Below the pieces are notes generated by a model. The model was given only the letters and a program-made list of their open reading frames with translations, searched no databases and was not told the origin of the DNA. The position numbers and the translations under genes were made by a program. Positions 11,930 to 22,648 of a DNA stretch of 64,000 nt are shown in pieces; position 1 is the first letter of the stretch, and each line of letters starts with the position of its first letter. Source of the stretch: Pholiota molesta (taxonomy: Eukaryota > Basidiomycota > Agaricomycetes > Agaricales > Strophariaceae); NCBI GenBank assembly GCA_014925825.1, contig JACGCK010000032.1, positions 295,452 to 359,451 of the forward strand, read 5' to 3'.

Positions 11930-13422
11930 TCATTTCCCAACCGAAGCCGGAAGAGCCTCCAGACGGGGCCTGTAGGTATTAGCCACTGACGCCATCAAGA
12001 ACGGAGGCGCAGAGCCATCGCCCTAAACACACCGCACACAATCAGGTCAGTATCCGCACCACACCCATTGAAAGGGACCTGGAAATTGTTGTACGCACGA
12101 TCATGGTGAAGGGGAACCCGGGATCGAACTCGACGACGCCCTCCAACTCCTTGACTTGTTCCGCGGTCAGGTCGATCTCGAGCGCCTCGAGGTTGGCGAG
12201 CATCTGCTCGACTTTGCGTGCACCGACGATGGGGAAGACGTACGGGGTCTTCTGCAGGAGGTACGCAATCGCCACTATCACCCCATCAGTCAGTACCGAA
12301 TCCCAACGCCGTCAAGCAAAGCAGGGAGCAAACGCGCACCAGACGTAATGTGCTTCGCGCCGACCTCCGCCGCTACCTTCTCCAGCGCCTTACACACCCG
12401 CTTCTCCTTCTCCGTGCGCTCCCACGGGCCGTAGAACGTGCGCCCATGCTCGCCCGTCGCGCGGCGCAGCTCCTCCTCCGCGTCGGTCCTGATCTTGCCC
12501 CCGGCGAGGACGTTCCACGGCGCGAGCGCCATGCCCTCGGAGCGCGCCATCGGGATGATGTCGCGCTCGAACGAGCGCTCCATGACGTTCCACGCGCCCT
12601 GGTAGACGGCGAAGGGCGTCAGCGCGTGGTCGCGCGCGTATTGGTTCGCCTTGGACACGATCCAGGCGGGCGTGTCGGAGACGCCCTGCGTGATTATCGG
12701 TGAGAATAGAATATCATGGGTGGTCCTTTAAAGACGTACGAGGTAGATAACCTTGCCTTGGAGGACGAGGGTGTGCAGGGACTTCATCACCTCCTCGACG
12801 CTGGTGTCCCAGTCCCACCAGTGGAGGTAGAGCAGGTCGATGTAGGACGTGCGCAGCTTTTTGAGGGATTCGCCGACGGAGACGTGCAGCGATTTGGCGT
12901 TGTTGCCCGTGTAGAGGATCTTCTGCTGGATGCCGTCTTGGCGCGCTTTATAGTTTGAGGTGTACTGTAAAGTGTGTTGTTTATTTAGTGGGACTCAAAG
13001 GAAGAGATGACGGTGGGCGAGTTGGCGTTACGTACCTTGGTCGCGATAAAGAGCTGGTCGCGGATGCCCCGCTGCTCTGCCCACTCGCCGATGAACTTTT
13101 CTGAAGATTCATCTTGGCTTCAATTACATACCGCCAGTAATCAGCCGACAACATCCTCGTATTGATATCCCAAACAGAAATGCAATACTTACTAGTTATT
13201 GGCCGTGTCGATGAAGTTGCCGCCATTGTCAAAGTACGCGTCCAAGAGCTCGAACGATTTCTCCTTGTTCATCGAGCTCCAGCCGATGTCCTCCCAGTTC
13301 CCGCCGATGCTGGCCGCGCCGAGCTGGATCGGCGAGACGTGGACGCCCGCGGTGGCAGACAGCACGCGGTAGCGGCCGAGTCCGGTCTTGGGCTTTGCAG
13401 CGGGGGCGAACATATCAGACAT
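11930..13422 (-). CDS. Aldo-keto reductase, AAD type, copy 2, 383 aa
   Basis: Paralogue of the gene at 8931-10420, same predicted activity. Exons 13422-13193, 13117-13036, 12964-12740, 12685-12340, 12274-12099, 12022-11930 close in frame (1152 nt, 383 aa). Introns are in the same places and phases as in copy 1. The start is [20 protein letters not shown]; the upstream in-frame ATG at 13476 is less likely because the homology with copy 1 begins here. The catalytic D, Y, K and H are all kept ([26 protein letters not shown]). Differences cluster in residues 35-55 and in the loop after RRATGE, where copy 1 has FQGAWER and copy 2 FYGPWER. Both copies look functional. Confidence 0.93.
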
Positions 13423-15662
13423 GATTTCTGGGTGCAGTAGAGTGGGGTATAGGCGGCCTAGGATGTAGGCGGTCACAGTCTAGTAGCAGAGAACGTGAAC
13501 TCGATCGGAGCAGAGATCGTTTTCGCTGTGTGGCCCAGAAATTTCGACGCGCTTATATAGAATATAGCTCTGTCGACGTCATGAATAATCAGCCAATCCC
13601 ACCATGACCAATGCGCCTCTGTTCTCAGAGTGAAATCTATTTAAAACATGAACAGAGGCGCCCGAGCGTCCCTATGTTTACGAAGCACTCTGGCATGGTG
13701 AGTAAGCCTGTACAGGGTGGACCCCCAGTGGATAGATTGCTATCTATTCCACGTTGCCTGTGAGATTTCTCTGCCATATACAACTGTCTGCTCCGAGTCT
13801 GCGGAGGCTACTTACAAAGATTGTAGGTCAGGAAGGCGGGTACAACTAAGCGTGCGTTGTGCGCCAGATACTTACCACTGCTCGATTTGGTAGTTTATGG
13901 ACCACATGGGTCTAGACTCTACTTATGGGACGTAATGGGAAACAAGAGGCGTCAGATTCTCCGATCTTGGCCATAGCTCCCACGGTGGGGAGGGTACTAC
14001 CCTCCCCCAAATAAGGAAGGCCACGTAAGCAAGGCAAGAGCGAGGGCAAGAGCACGGCAAGGAACGGCAAGGGGTGTGCGAGATGGGTCGGCAAGGTCTG
14101 CACTGTGCAGCTCAAGCTCTTACAGACCCTCCCAAGTCTCTCTGAGTCCTTCGACGGGACGTGTATCTTCAATAAACGTCCTCACCGTCATATTTTTCTT
14201 AACATGACAATCAGATACTGTATATAGTGCACCATATCAACTACAATTGTCCCCAGTGCTGTTTTACTTATCACCGCATGTTTGTCCCATATTGATTTAA
14301 CTTCAATTTCACTTCATCTGTCTATATTTCGTCATTGTTCCTTTCAAATTCGATGATTTCTATCCCCTCTGCTGAAAATACTCTTCCTGCGAGACAAGGA
14401 AACCATGATACTCGTACGTGGCGAATACATCAATCAGGGCACAACACCGCACAAATAATTCACTACTGCAACATCAGAACGAACAGAAATGCGAAGGCGG
14501 TTTTGCCAGTAAGATTTGATACATCTGGCATGTTTTCCTCGTCCCATTGAGCTGTAAAAATTATCATTTCACAAGATGCAGCCCTCGGATCCATCACCAT
14601 TAATTCTGACAAGTGACTTTTGAGTGACTTGCAAATTCAAAATCTCTACATCACCCGCACATTGACAATCCAACTTGTCATCTCAATGTCCTGGTGCAGC
14701 ATACTAATTGGGACTAGATTCAGAATGTCAGTCATATCCATTTCCCGTTCACGCACCTGGCTCTCAATGCAAACCCGACTAGTATACCTTTGTTTACAGT
14801 TTCCATCGACGTTCGGTCCCTTCAAAGTTCAATGCACCGGAACATCTCTGTTTATAGCACTTCCAATGTATTTTACTAGATTATGATAATAATTTGGAGG
14901 TACTTGTGTTGCAGGAGAGCTTCCAAAAGTCATATGCGACGCCAATGCGACGCTCACCCCTGCCAGCTTGAGCCCCGGCACCCCAGCCGACAGGTAGCGG
15001 AGTAAATACACATTGATGTTGCCGCTGACATGCCGTTGAGTCGGCGTTGACTGGAAATCACCGAAAGTGCTTTGTCATGGCCAAGTTCGAGGGCCGTGAT
15101 CTGAGAATCTGACGCCTCTTGATGGGAAATCTTTGACGTGGGTGCTGGCACTTTATTAGCTCCAAAATCGAGTTTTTTGGTAGGAATGAGTATATAGAGT
15201 TCACTACCAAAAGATCGAGCTACGAGCTTTGCGGGGAGAAACGACCTCGAATATTTCGAAGCAATGGAGTATGGATATCCGCGCGAAGTATCAGCACACA
15301 CGTTGAGTAGATTCCTTTTACTCTTCAACGACCCTGTGCTAGATATAAATCTTTTCCCGCTGCCACGGGTAGTTTTTACGCGGAAGTACAGAATCGAACG
15401 GGCCGCTGAGTAATTGAATGGAGAACGCGCCAGATCCGATCTTCTGAATAATTGGAATACAATATAGGATTTTCACCAAATTTGGACAATAGCGCTAGCA
15501 TAACATGTTGTCATCGCAGCACTGACATGGACTTAGGTGGAATAGGAGAACCGGCCCGTCGACGAGCAAGAAGGCTTTCGAAGTTGGCAAAAATTCTATT
15601 TTTCGGTGACACCCTTCATAGATATACAGTATAATGAATATTGATAAATTTACTATTCGTCT
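13423..15662. other. Upstream region of AAD copy 2 and a unit-2-specific insert
   Basis: 13423-13920 is homologous to the promoter region of copy 1. 13920-15140 has no counterpart in unit 1; it holds GGCAAGG-rich repeats (14020-14110) and an AATAAA at about 14171, but no coding sequence I can support. From 15150 the duplicated sequence resumes. Confidence 0.5.
13552..13559 (-). promoter_or_regulatory. TATA box of AAD copy 2
   Basis: TATATAAG on the minus strand, about 130 bp before the start codon, equivalent to 10522-10529. Confidence 0.6.
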
Positions 15663-16874
15663 TCAAGCGAAGATGTGAAGAACACCGAGGTACTAAAATC
15701 ATATTCCCGTTCATATCAACAACACTTCCAAGAGCGAATGTAAAAATACGTACATCAGGAGGGTTGTTGAACCTCAGGTTGAGGTTCAGGCCAGTAATCG
15801 CCTTGAGCTCCTCGGGCGCCAGATCGAAGGCGACGGACTCCAAGTTCTCCTTCACGCGGACGGGATTAGTCGCCTTGGGAATGACAGCGAGGCCGCGCTG
15901 GGTGGACCAGCGCAGGAGGACCTGGGCGGGCGTCTTGCCGTGCTTAGCAGCGATGGCGGTGACGACGGGGTGGTCGAAGAGCTTGGGGCACTCGACGGCC
16001 TTGTCCCACTTGAGCTCGACGAAGGACTGCGGGCCGAACGAGGAGTACGCGGTCACGGCGATGCCCTCGAGCTTGGCGTACTCGACGAGCGCCTCCTGCG
16101 CGAGGTAGGGGTGGATCTCGACTTGCAGCACGGCGGGCCGGATGCGGGCGTAGCGGAGGAGGTCCATGAGGAGCGCGCCTTGGAAGTTAGAGACACCGAT
16201 GGATTTGGCGAGGCCGATGTCGACGAGGTGCTCCATCGCTTGCCAGGTCTCCTGGATGGTGGCTTTGCTCTGGACAACCTTGCCCTCAAGGTTTTGCCAT
16301 CCAGATGGGTAGTTGTCCTTGGGGTCGACGTATTGGAGAGCCACTGGGAAGTGGATGTAGAAAACATCGAAGTAGCTAGAAAATTTTATGAGAAAATAAT
16401 CGATATAAATAGATGTGCAGAACTTACTCGATTCCCCACCATTTCAGTTGTTGGCGGGTGATGGGCTCGACGCGCTCCTTCTCGTGGAAGGTGTTCCAGA
16501 GCTTAGAGACGATAATGAGATCTTCACGCTTTACGATACCTTCATCGATAGCCCGCTTGATACCAACGCCCGCCTCCTTCTCATTGCCGTAATCTGTGCG
16601 CGATGGAGAGCAATGAGTGGCGATTGGGTCAGATTGTTGAGTGTACGCACCAAAGGCACCATCGAACAGCCTGTATCCGGCCTTGATCGCGTCGTAGACG
16701 ACACCTGCAGTGTCATCGGTGACTTTCCACAGACCAAATCTACGAGAACGGTATCTGATCAGCATCTTATCTACCCTGACCCTGAACCGGATATGTAACG
16801 TAAGTACTAAAAACTCACCCAACTTGGGGAATGGTCTTTCCGTTGTTGAGAGTGATAGTGGGGACGTTCACCAT
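15663..16874 (-). CDS. Aldo-keto reductase, D-xylose reductase type, 320 aa
   Basis: NAD(P)H-dependent aldose reductase of the fungal xylose-reductase group (AKR2), converting aldoses such as xylose to polyols. Five exons close in frame: 16874-16819, 16739-16651, 16593-16428, 16375-15754, 15692-15663 (963 nt, 320 aa). The catalytic tetrad is D45 and Y50 in LFDGAFDYGNE, K79 in [12 protein letters not shown] and H112 in FYIHFPVAL. The cofactor motif [17 protein letters not shown] is complete, including the IPK and Arg residues that contact the 2'-phosphate of NADPH in this family. The tail [13 protein letters not shown] then YLGVLHIFA matches the family end. It lies on the same strand as both AAD genes; its own duplicate at 11290-11695 is dead. 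Confidence 0.93.
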
Positions 16875-17598
16875 TGTGGTTGTGGGGGAATGTGGGGTAA
16901 AAAGTGGGTGAAGAGGCTCCTCCCCATCGCGCAATACTTAAGGCGGCCCAGGCGGCCCCTGTCGGATTCCTCGGCCCGGTACCGCGTTGATCCGTCCGGA
17001 GAATTCGCGGAGATGAGGGTACTGATGATGCTCAATGATACCATATCGCGTGGATCAAGCGTGGATATCATGGATGCTCACTCAAATCAGCTCGAATGCA
17101 GGTCGGATGATGAAATTTGATTCAGCAAAGCAAGTGAGATGTGTGCGATGTATAGGAGAGTATAGCTGAGTATAGGCGCCTGTATAGACAGGTTGAACAT
17201 TAAAGCACATACTCTATTTTAGGTTACACTTCGACCCGCAGTCGACAGAGACGCGGGGGGCCTTATCAACTTCGACTCTCTAGAATAGCCATCCAAGTTT
17301 TGCTTTTAATGAGATACTCAAGGAAATGAAGCTTCTACACGTCGTACAATTCGTGCACGGAAGGACTCATACCACCAGGATTCGCTCAAGTCTGATGCTG
17401 GTGGAAATTCACCACGTCGGCTTCCTGCTCAGGCTGCTGGCAATTCTGTCTAAAGATAAATGTCGTTATCTTGACAGTACCAGCCAATCAACATCAGTGT
17501 ACGTACACGCCCCCACACCTGTTCAACACCAGTTGTCAATGCTCGGCTGTATTGCCCCGTGTGAATCTCTGAAGGTTGGATTGTGAATACAATCCACC
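16875..17598. other. Divergent intergenic region between xylose reductase and amidase
   Basis: The two genes face away from each other, so about 720 bp contains both promoters. No coding sequence was recognised. Confidence 0.6.
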
Positions 17599-19525
17599 AT
17601 GCTCTTTGCTTGGCTCGAGCATCGTCGGGCATGGTGCGTCTTCTCCCTATTCAATTCGCCTCTTGAATCTCGGACTAATACACCCTTAGCAAAACTAAAC
17701 AAGACGAACGACGGCAGAGAATTGGCGACCTCCCGCCCAAGTTCCACGAGCCGATAAATGAACATGATAAACATATACTTAGCCAACCTGTGGAGGCGCT
17801 CGTGGGGACAGTCCAATCTGGCCGCGAGGATCCTGTGGGTATCCTCACGAGCTATGGGAAAATGACGTTGAAAGCGCATGAAGAAACCAATTGCTTGACG
17901 GAGGTCATGATTTCCGACGCGATAGGCTGGGCAAGCCAGTGCAACAAGAAAGGTCCCCTCGCTGGAATACCCATCAGCATGAAGGATGTGCGTGTATTAC
18001 CCCTATGCACTCCAGCGGCAATTTACTTATCATAATTGCGCACAATCCAAAATGCAGACGGTAGCCGTGAAAGGCTGGGATGGCTGCATTGGATATTCAG
18101 CGTGGGTCGGTAAACCGGCAGAAAGTGACTCCGCGCTGATACGCCTCCTGCGCGACGCCGGCGCGGTGCCCTTCGTCAAGACCGCCGTCCCCATCACCCT
18201 GCTCTCCTTCGAGTCCGCCTCGGACGTCTTCGGGCGCACGACCAACCCGCACAAGAAGACGCACGCGCCCGGCGGCTCGACCGGCGGCGAGGCCGCGCTC
18301 CTCGCGTATGGCGGGTCGCGCATCGGCGTTGGCACGGACGTCGCGGGCTCCGTGCGCGTCCCGGCGCATTATTCGGGGGTGTATACGATCAAGGCGTCCA
18401 CGGGCCGCTTTATGAAGATGGGCAGCAGCACGAGCATGCCTGGGCAGGACGGCGTTCCGCCCGTTTACTCTCCTATGGCCAGGACGCTGGAGGACCTGGA
18501 CTATTTCTGGAAGGCGATTATGAGCATGGAGCCTTGGAAATATGATCATACTGTGCACCCCATCCCATGGAGAAAGGTCGACTTATCAGCGAAGCCACTG
18601 AAGTGGGGCGTGATGTGGGACGACGGCGTGGTTTCTCCTTCGCCGGCGTGTAAGCGCGCTCTCGAAATTGTGGTTCGCACACTAAGTGATCATGGTCACC
18701 ATGTTGTCGATATGTAAGTTCTTTGTTGGCGTCAGCGAAGGTGATCCTCATATGCTTATTATATGTATACCTTCCAGCTCTCCCCCAAGCCCATACGATG
18801 CCCTAAAGATCGGCTCGCGCCTCATCCTCGCAGACGGCGGCAAAATCTCCACCGCCCCCATCCGCGCCTTCGAATCCAACGACCCAGGCATGGTGCAAGC
18901 CATGCGCATGTTCCGCCTCCCCGCCCTCCTGCGCCGCCTCTACACCTGGTACGTGCGCTACGTCCGGCGCGACGCGATCTACGCGGGCGTCCTCGACGGC
19001 TGGCACGAGAAAAAAGTCGTGGAGTTCTGGCCGCTGGTCGCGCAGCGCGAGGCGTACAAGGCGAAGTGGTTCGAGTTCTGGAAGGCCGCGGATCTGGATT
19101 TTGTGCTGACGGTGCCGAATGCGTTGCCTGCTGTGCCCCATGGTGGGATGAAGAATGGGTTCTCGTCGTGTGGGTACAGTTTCTTGTTCAATGTGGTATG
19201 TTTCCCAGTCTGCTTTGGTGTTCAAGGAATCATATTGACATGATTTTCTGCTGCTGCTGCTGATTAGTTGGATTATTCTGCGGGCGTTCTGCCTATCACG
19301 CGCGTCGATCGCAATCTAGACAAACTCATCGCTTTCAAGCCAAGCAATATGATTGAGCAGGGCGCGTATCTGGACTATAACGCCGATGACATGCACGGTC
19401 TGCCTGTTGGGGTTCAGGTTGTTGGCCAAAGACTCGAGGAGGAGAAAGTTATGGAAGGGATGAAGATCATTCAGAGGCTGTTGCATGAAGACGGTTTAGG
19501 GTATACGTTGCTCAATGCTGATTGA
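17599..19525 (+). CDS. Amidase-signature enzyme (fungal acetamidase type), 554 aa
   Basis: Hydrolase of the amidase-signature family, releasing ammonia or an amine from small or fatty amides. Exons 17599-17633, 17690-17987, 18058-18713, 18778-19195, 19268-19525 close in frame (1665 nt, 554 aa). The Ser-cisSer-Lys triad is visible: K110 in ISMKD, S185 in PGGSTGGE and S209 in GTDVAGSVR. The start MLFAWLEHRRACKTKQDERR and the block ILSQPVEALV are typical of the fungal subgroup. The C-terminal block is DYNADDMHGLPVGVQVVG. No signal peptide. Intron 4 has a CTG repeat in its pyrimidine tract. Natural substrate unknown. Confidence 0.93.
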
Positions 19526-19779
19526 TGAAGGGGGGAATGATTGTCGATTTCTTGGAGGCGACGTTTTGGTCTTGTAACATTGTTTGTAACACTTCTTATG
19601 TATACTATTTTTGTACCTATGTCTTGTCTATCTACGATGTACATTGTCAATTCATGAATGCGTGGGCTCGATTATTACTACATCTCCCGCCTACTAAATT
19701 CGAACGACAAAGCGGATAGTCTACAAACAGAATATTTAGAAATAAATTATCGTCCATACCAACCTCGAAAGCCTCAATA

Positions 19780-21548
19780 TCAATAATGGTCTTGGATCCT
19801 CACATCACGATATACCCCACCGTTCCAATCCTGGACTCTCCTTTCGCCAATGAGAGAGAACGTAGATGACTTCGTGCCCACAAACCCGACCGCATGGCTG
19901 TGAACGACAGTATCCAGCAGCGGAGGATACCACTCTCCATAAAGCTCCACAGTGGCCTCCTCAGTATGGTTGATGAAGACCCAGCCCTGGGCTCGTACAT
20001 CGCCCCAGAATGCTGGTGAGGTCTCGTCTGCGCGCAGAGATGCGTTATTAATATGGAAGTGGGAATGCGATGGGGATCACGCACCCGACATCACGATGAC
20101 GCTCGAGACTGAGATCTGACGCTTGGCGAGAAGCTCTTCTTTGATTTCGTCGACGCGCGCCTGGTAGATGGAGAGCGGAGGAAAGCAGTCCGTGGTGTTT
20201 TGCGCAGAAGAGTCCGAATGCGGCTTGCATTGACCACGAAAGTCGCCGTGTCGAATATGGATGGCGATAAACTGACTTCAAAGTTAGTGAAATATTCGAA
20301 TCATTTGAAAGGATAGAGGCGTACGTAGGGTAGCTGCTCACGGTCGGCAAGTCCGAATGCCCGGACCATGTAGGAATAAGCAAGGTCTTCCACCGCCTGC
20401 GTGAAGCGCAAATTTTTTCCTACCGTATGCCACGCGGGGGACCAGGAGTGTTCCCATTCAAGCGCCTTCACACCAGATGAGGCATAGTACAGCGAGTCGA
20501 AACAGGACAAGTGCGCATCAGGCGGGAGCGCGTGGCCTTTTGGGGATGGGGTCAGAACGGTAGCCTTCCCAGGGTTGGCGAGAGGATTGCGCGGATAGAT
20601 CAGAGCGGCCAGCTGGGGAAGAACGACATGCGTCTCTTCGGAGGTGGGATAAGCAGTCCGTAACCGAGCGAAAGTAGGGACCCTCGTGTAGGAGACGTCG
20701 AGCCCGATGTGATGAACGGTATTCCCTGGAGTAATTGGTGATTTGGAGCTTTCTTTAATCGTTGTCCAGCACCCGAGCTGCTCAACTACTGAGGTCGAAT
20801 AGGGATCCACAGAATAACGCGAGGGGAGGTCCTTGACGTCCCGCCAATCGAGGATGTCCATGCTGAGTGCATTTCGCAGGAAAGCTAGGTCAAATATGTC
20901 TCCAAATGGAATAATCCCGGCGTTCTTGGCTAAGTCGTAGCATGAACGGTGAGGTTCGTATCGAGTACAATGGAAATATTAATCACATATGTGGTCTGAA
21001 GGAGCAAAGGGAGGGACGATGGGGACTCGATTGGATAGTTTCCCAAGGTAAATCATGTTGGCCTAATGATAATTTCTAAGAACTTGTTAAGAATCTCATA
21101 TGGCTACGTACCAAGTTTATGACGGCGTTGGCTGTTGAATGTTGAGATACGGGTACCCGCTTAAGTGAGTTCCCGTTCAAAGAGAGGAGATAACAGTCAA
21201 CATACTAAATCCGCCACTCGACCACCCAGTAATATAATACGTATCATTCCGAAGATTATCTAACTTCGTCCTCAGCGGTTGGGGATATCTGAAGAGGGAG
21301 GGGGATCACTTACCTCTGAAACGCCTTGTAGGAATTCCATTCAATACAGGTGGTCGTTGGTCCAGAGATGGTGAAGGGGCAGAACATAAACGTGATAGTG
21401 TCGCGGGTACAAGCTTGAAGCTTTTCAGAGACTCCGTAGCGGGAATGAGGTATCCCAGACTAATAATGCAGGTAATGGCCATTGCTATCAGAAAGATTCG
21501 AAAAACCAGTACAGTGCGTCGCGAGAGTCCATGGCCGCCCACAGTCAT
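19780..21548 (-). CDS. O-fucosyltransferase-like type II membrane protein, copy A, 474 aa
   Basis: Likely Golgi/ER glycosyltransferase of the GDP-fucose:protein O-fucosyltransferase superfamily. Seven exons close in frame: 21548-21314, 21259-21206, 21131-21112, 21062-20987, 20929-20325, 20271-20085, 20027-19780 (1425 nt, 474 aa). Residues about 10-35 form one hydrophobic segment after a basic start (SRRTVLVFRIFLIAMAITCI), a signal anchor. Superfamily-like motifs are TNAVINLANMIYLGKLSNR (acceptor side), FIAIHIRHGDFRGQC (nucleotide-sugar side) and GFVGTKSSTFSLIGERRVQD near the end. The family call rests on these motifs and is moderate; another GT-B glycosyltransferase is possible. A close paralogue lies at 27382-29156. 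Confidence 0.75.
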
Positions 21549-22648
21549 GGTGGATTGTATCTCAGTTGTTGCGAGGATGATGATAGTATCAGTGTAAGGA
21601 GTCTGCCTACGGAAGGCGCCCTCACGTACACAACTCTAAATAAAACAAGGTCACGTTGGCGTGCAAGAAGCCTAGCGCCCGGTATGCATGAACCGCCGTC
21701 AACGTTTCAACGCCTAGGCGCCTGAGCTAAAGATGGGTTGTTGAGATGCTGTTTGATCTAGTAGTTGGATACTGTCATCTGATGAGGCCCTGATGAGGCC
21801 CCAATATTCAATCCTAATACACTGTCAAGCTGTTCTTGTGCATCATCGTCGAAAATGAAGATCAGGCACCATCTTGGTACGTTCGAAACTCAAGAACAAC
21901 ACCGCCGCTTAGCTGAACATAAACCATGGTACCCCCTGGTCAGCCTCATCGATGTACGAGCTGCTTGGTTCATGATGCGCAGCCCTCGTGCATGCATGGT
22001 CTGAATTGACTCGATTCCCCGCCCTGTCCTGTCTCCAGGCACCCCCTCGATGCGCGTGGGGTGAGTGCGGCAAGAAAATTGTAAGGAAGACCTACCAGAA
22101 ACGAAAAAAGCTATGTTGGGTGGATTGGATAGGTGCGTCTCCCATGCCTTGCGGTCACTACTATTTTGCCCACTTACTCATCAGAAAACTGCATCTTCTG
22201 ATCCTGGATCCGGCGGAGAAGGCGTTGCAAGACAGGCATTCTATGTCCTGCACAGCGCCGTTATTTTTATCCCGAATACTAGTACTGAAGTAGTGAGGTT
22301 CACAAGTCGTGTCGATCTATAGTAATAGTATTAATGTGTATGTGAGATCAGTTTCCCGCTGGTTGTTGCCCACCATAATACTTAATCATAATCCGCACCG
22401 AGGACCTGATGGAATTGAATGCAGGGTCATTATTTTCTACAGAGTGGTAGTAGACAAGTGGCATTTTATTAATATGTGGTTGATGAGTTTTGCGGTGCAT
22501 GTTGTGCAGTGTATTCGTCTCTCACACTGCCCGCTTTACAAAGACACCGAAACGCCGCGGTGTAAGCATGCACTGCATGTGTACATAGAGGATAATCGAT
22601 AAACATCAGTGTCTACGCTCCCTGTTCGTTCTTCCTTCACCAGACACC
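21549..22648. other. Intergenic between fucosyltransferase-like A and the NACHT gene
   Basis: About 1.1 kb, probably holding both promoters because the genes are divergent. Short frames such as 21988-22293 lack family signatures. Confidence 0.5.

Larger units (their letters stand above)
11800..16700. repeat. Tandem duplication, unit 2 (AAD reductase plus intact xylose reductase)
   Basis: Second unit of the duplication described at 8780-11695. It is longer than unit 1 because it keeps the full xylose-reductase gene and carries about 1.2 kb (13920-15140) with no counterpart in unit 1. Confidence 0.75.
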
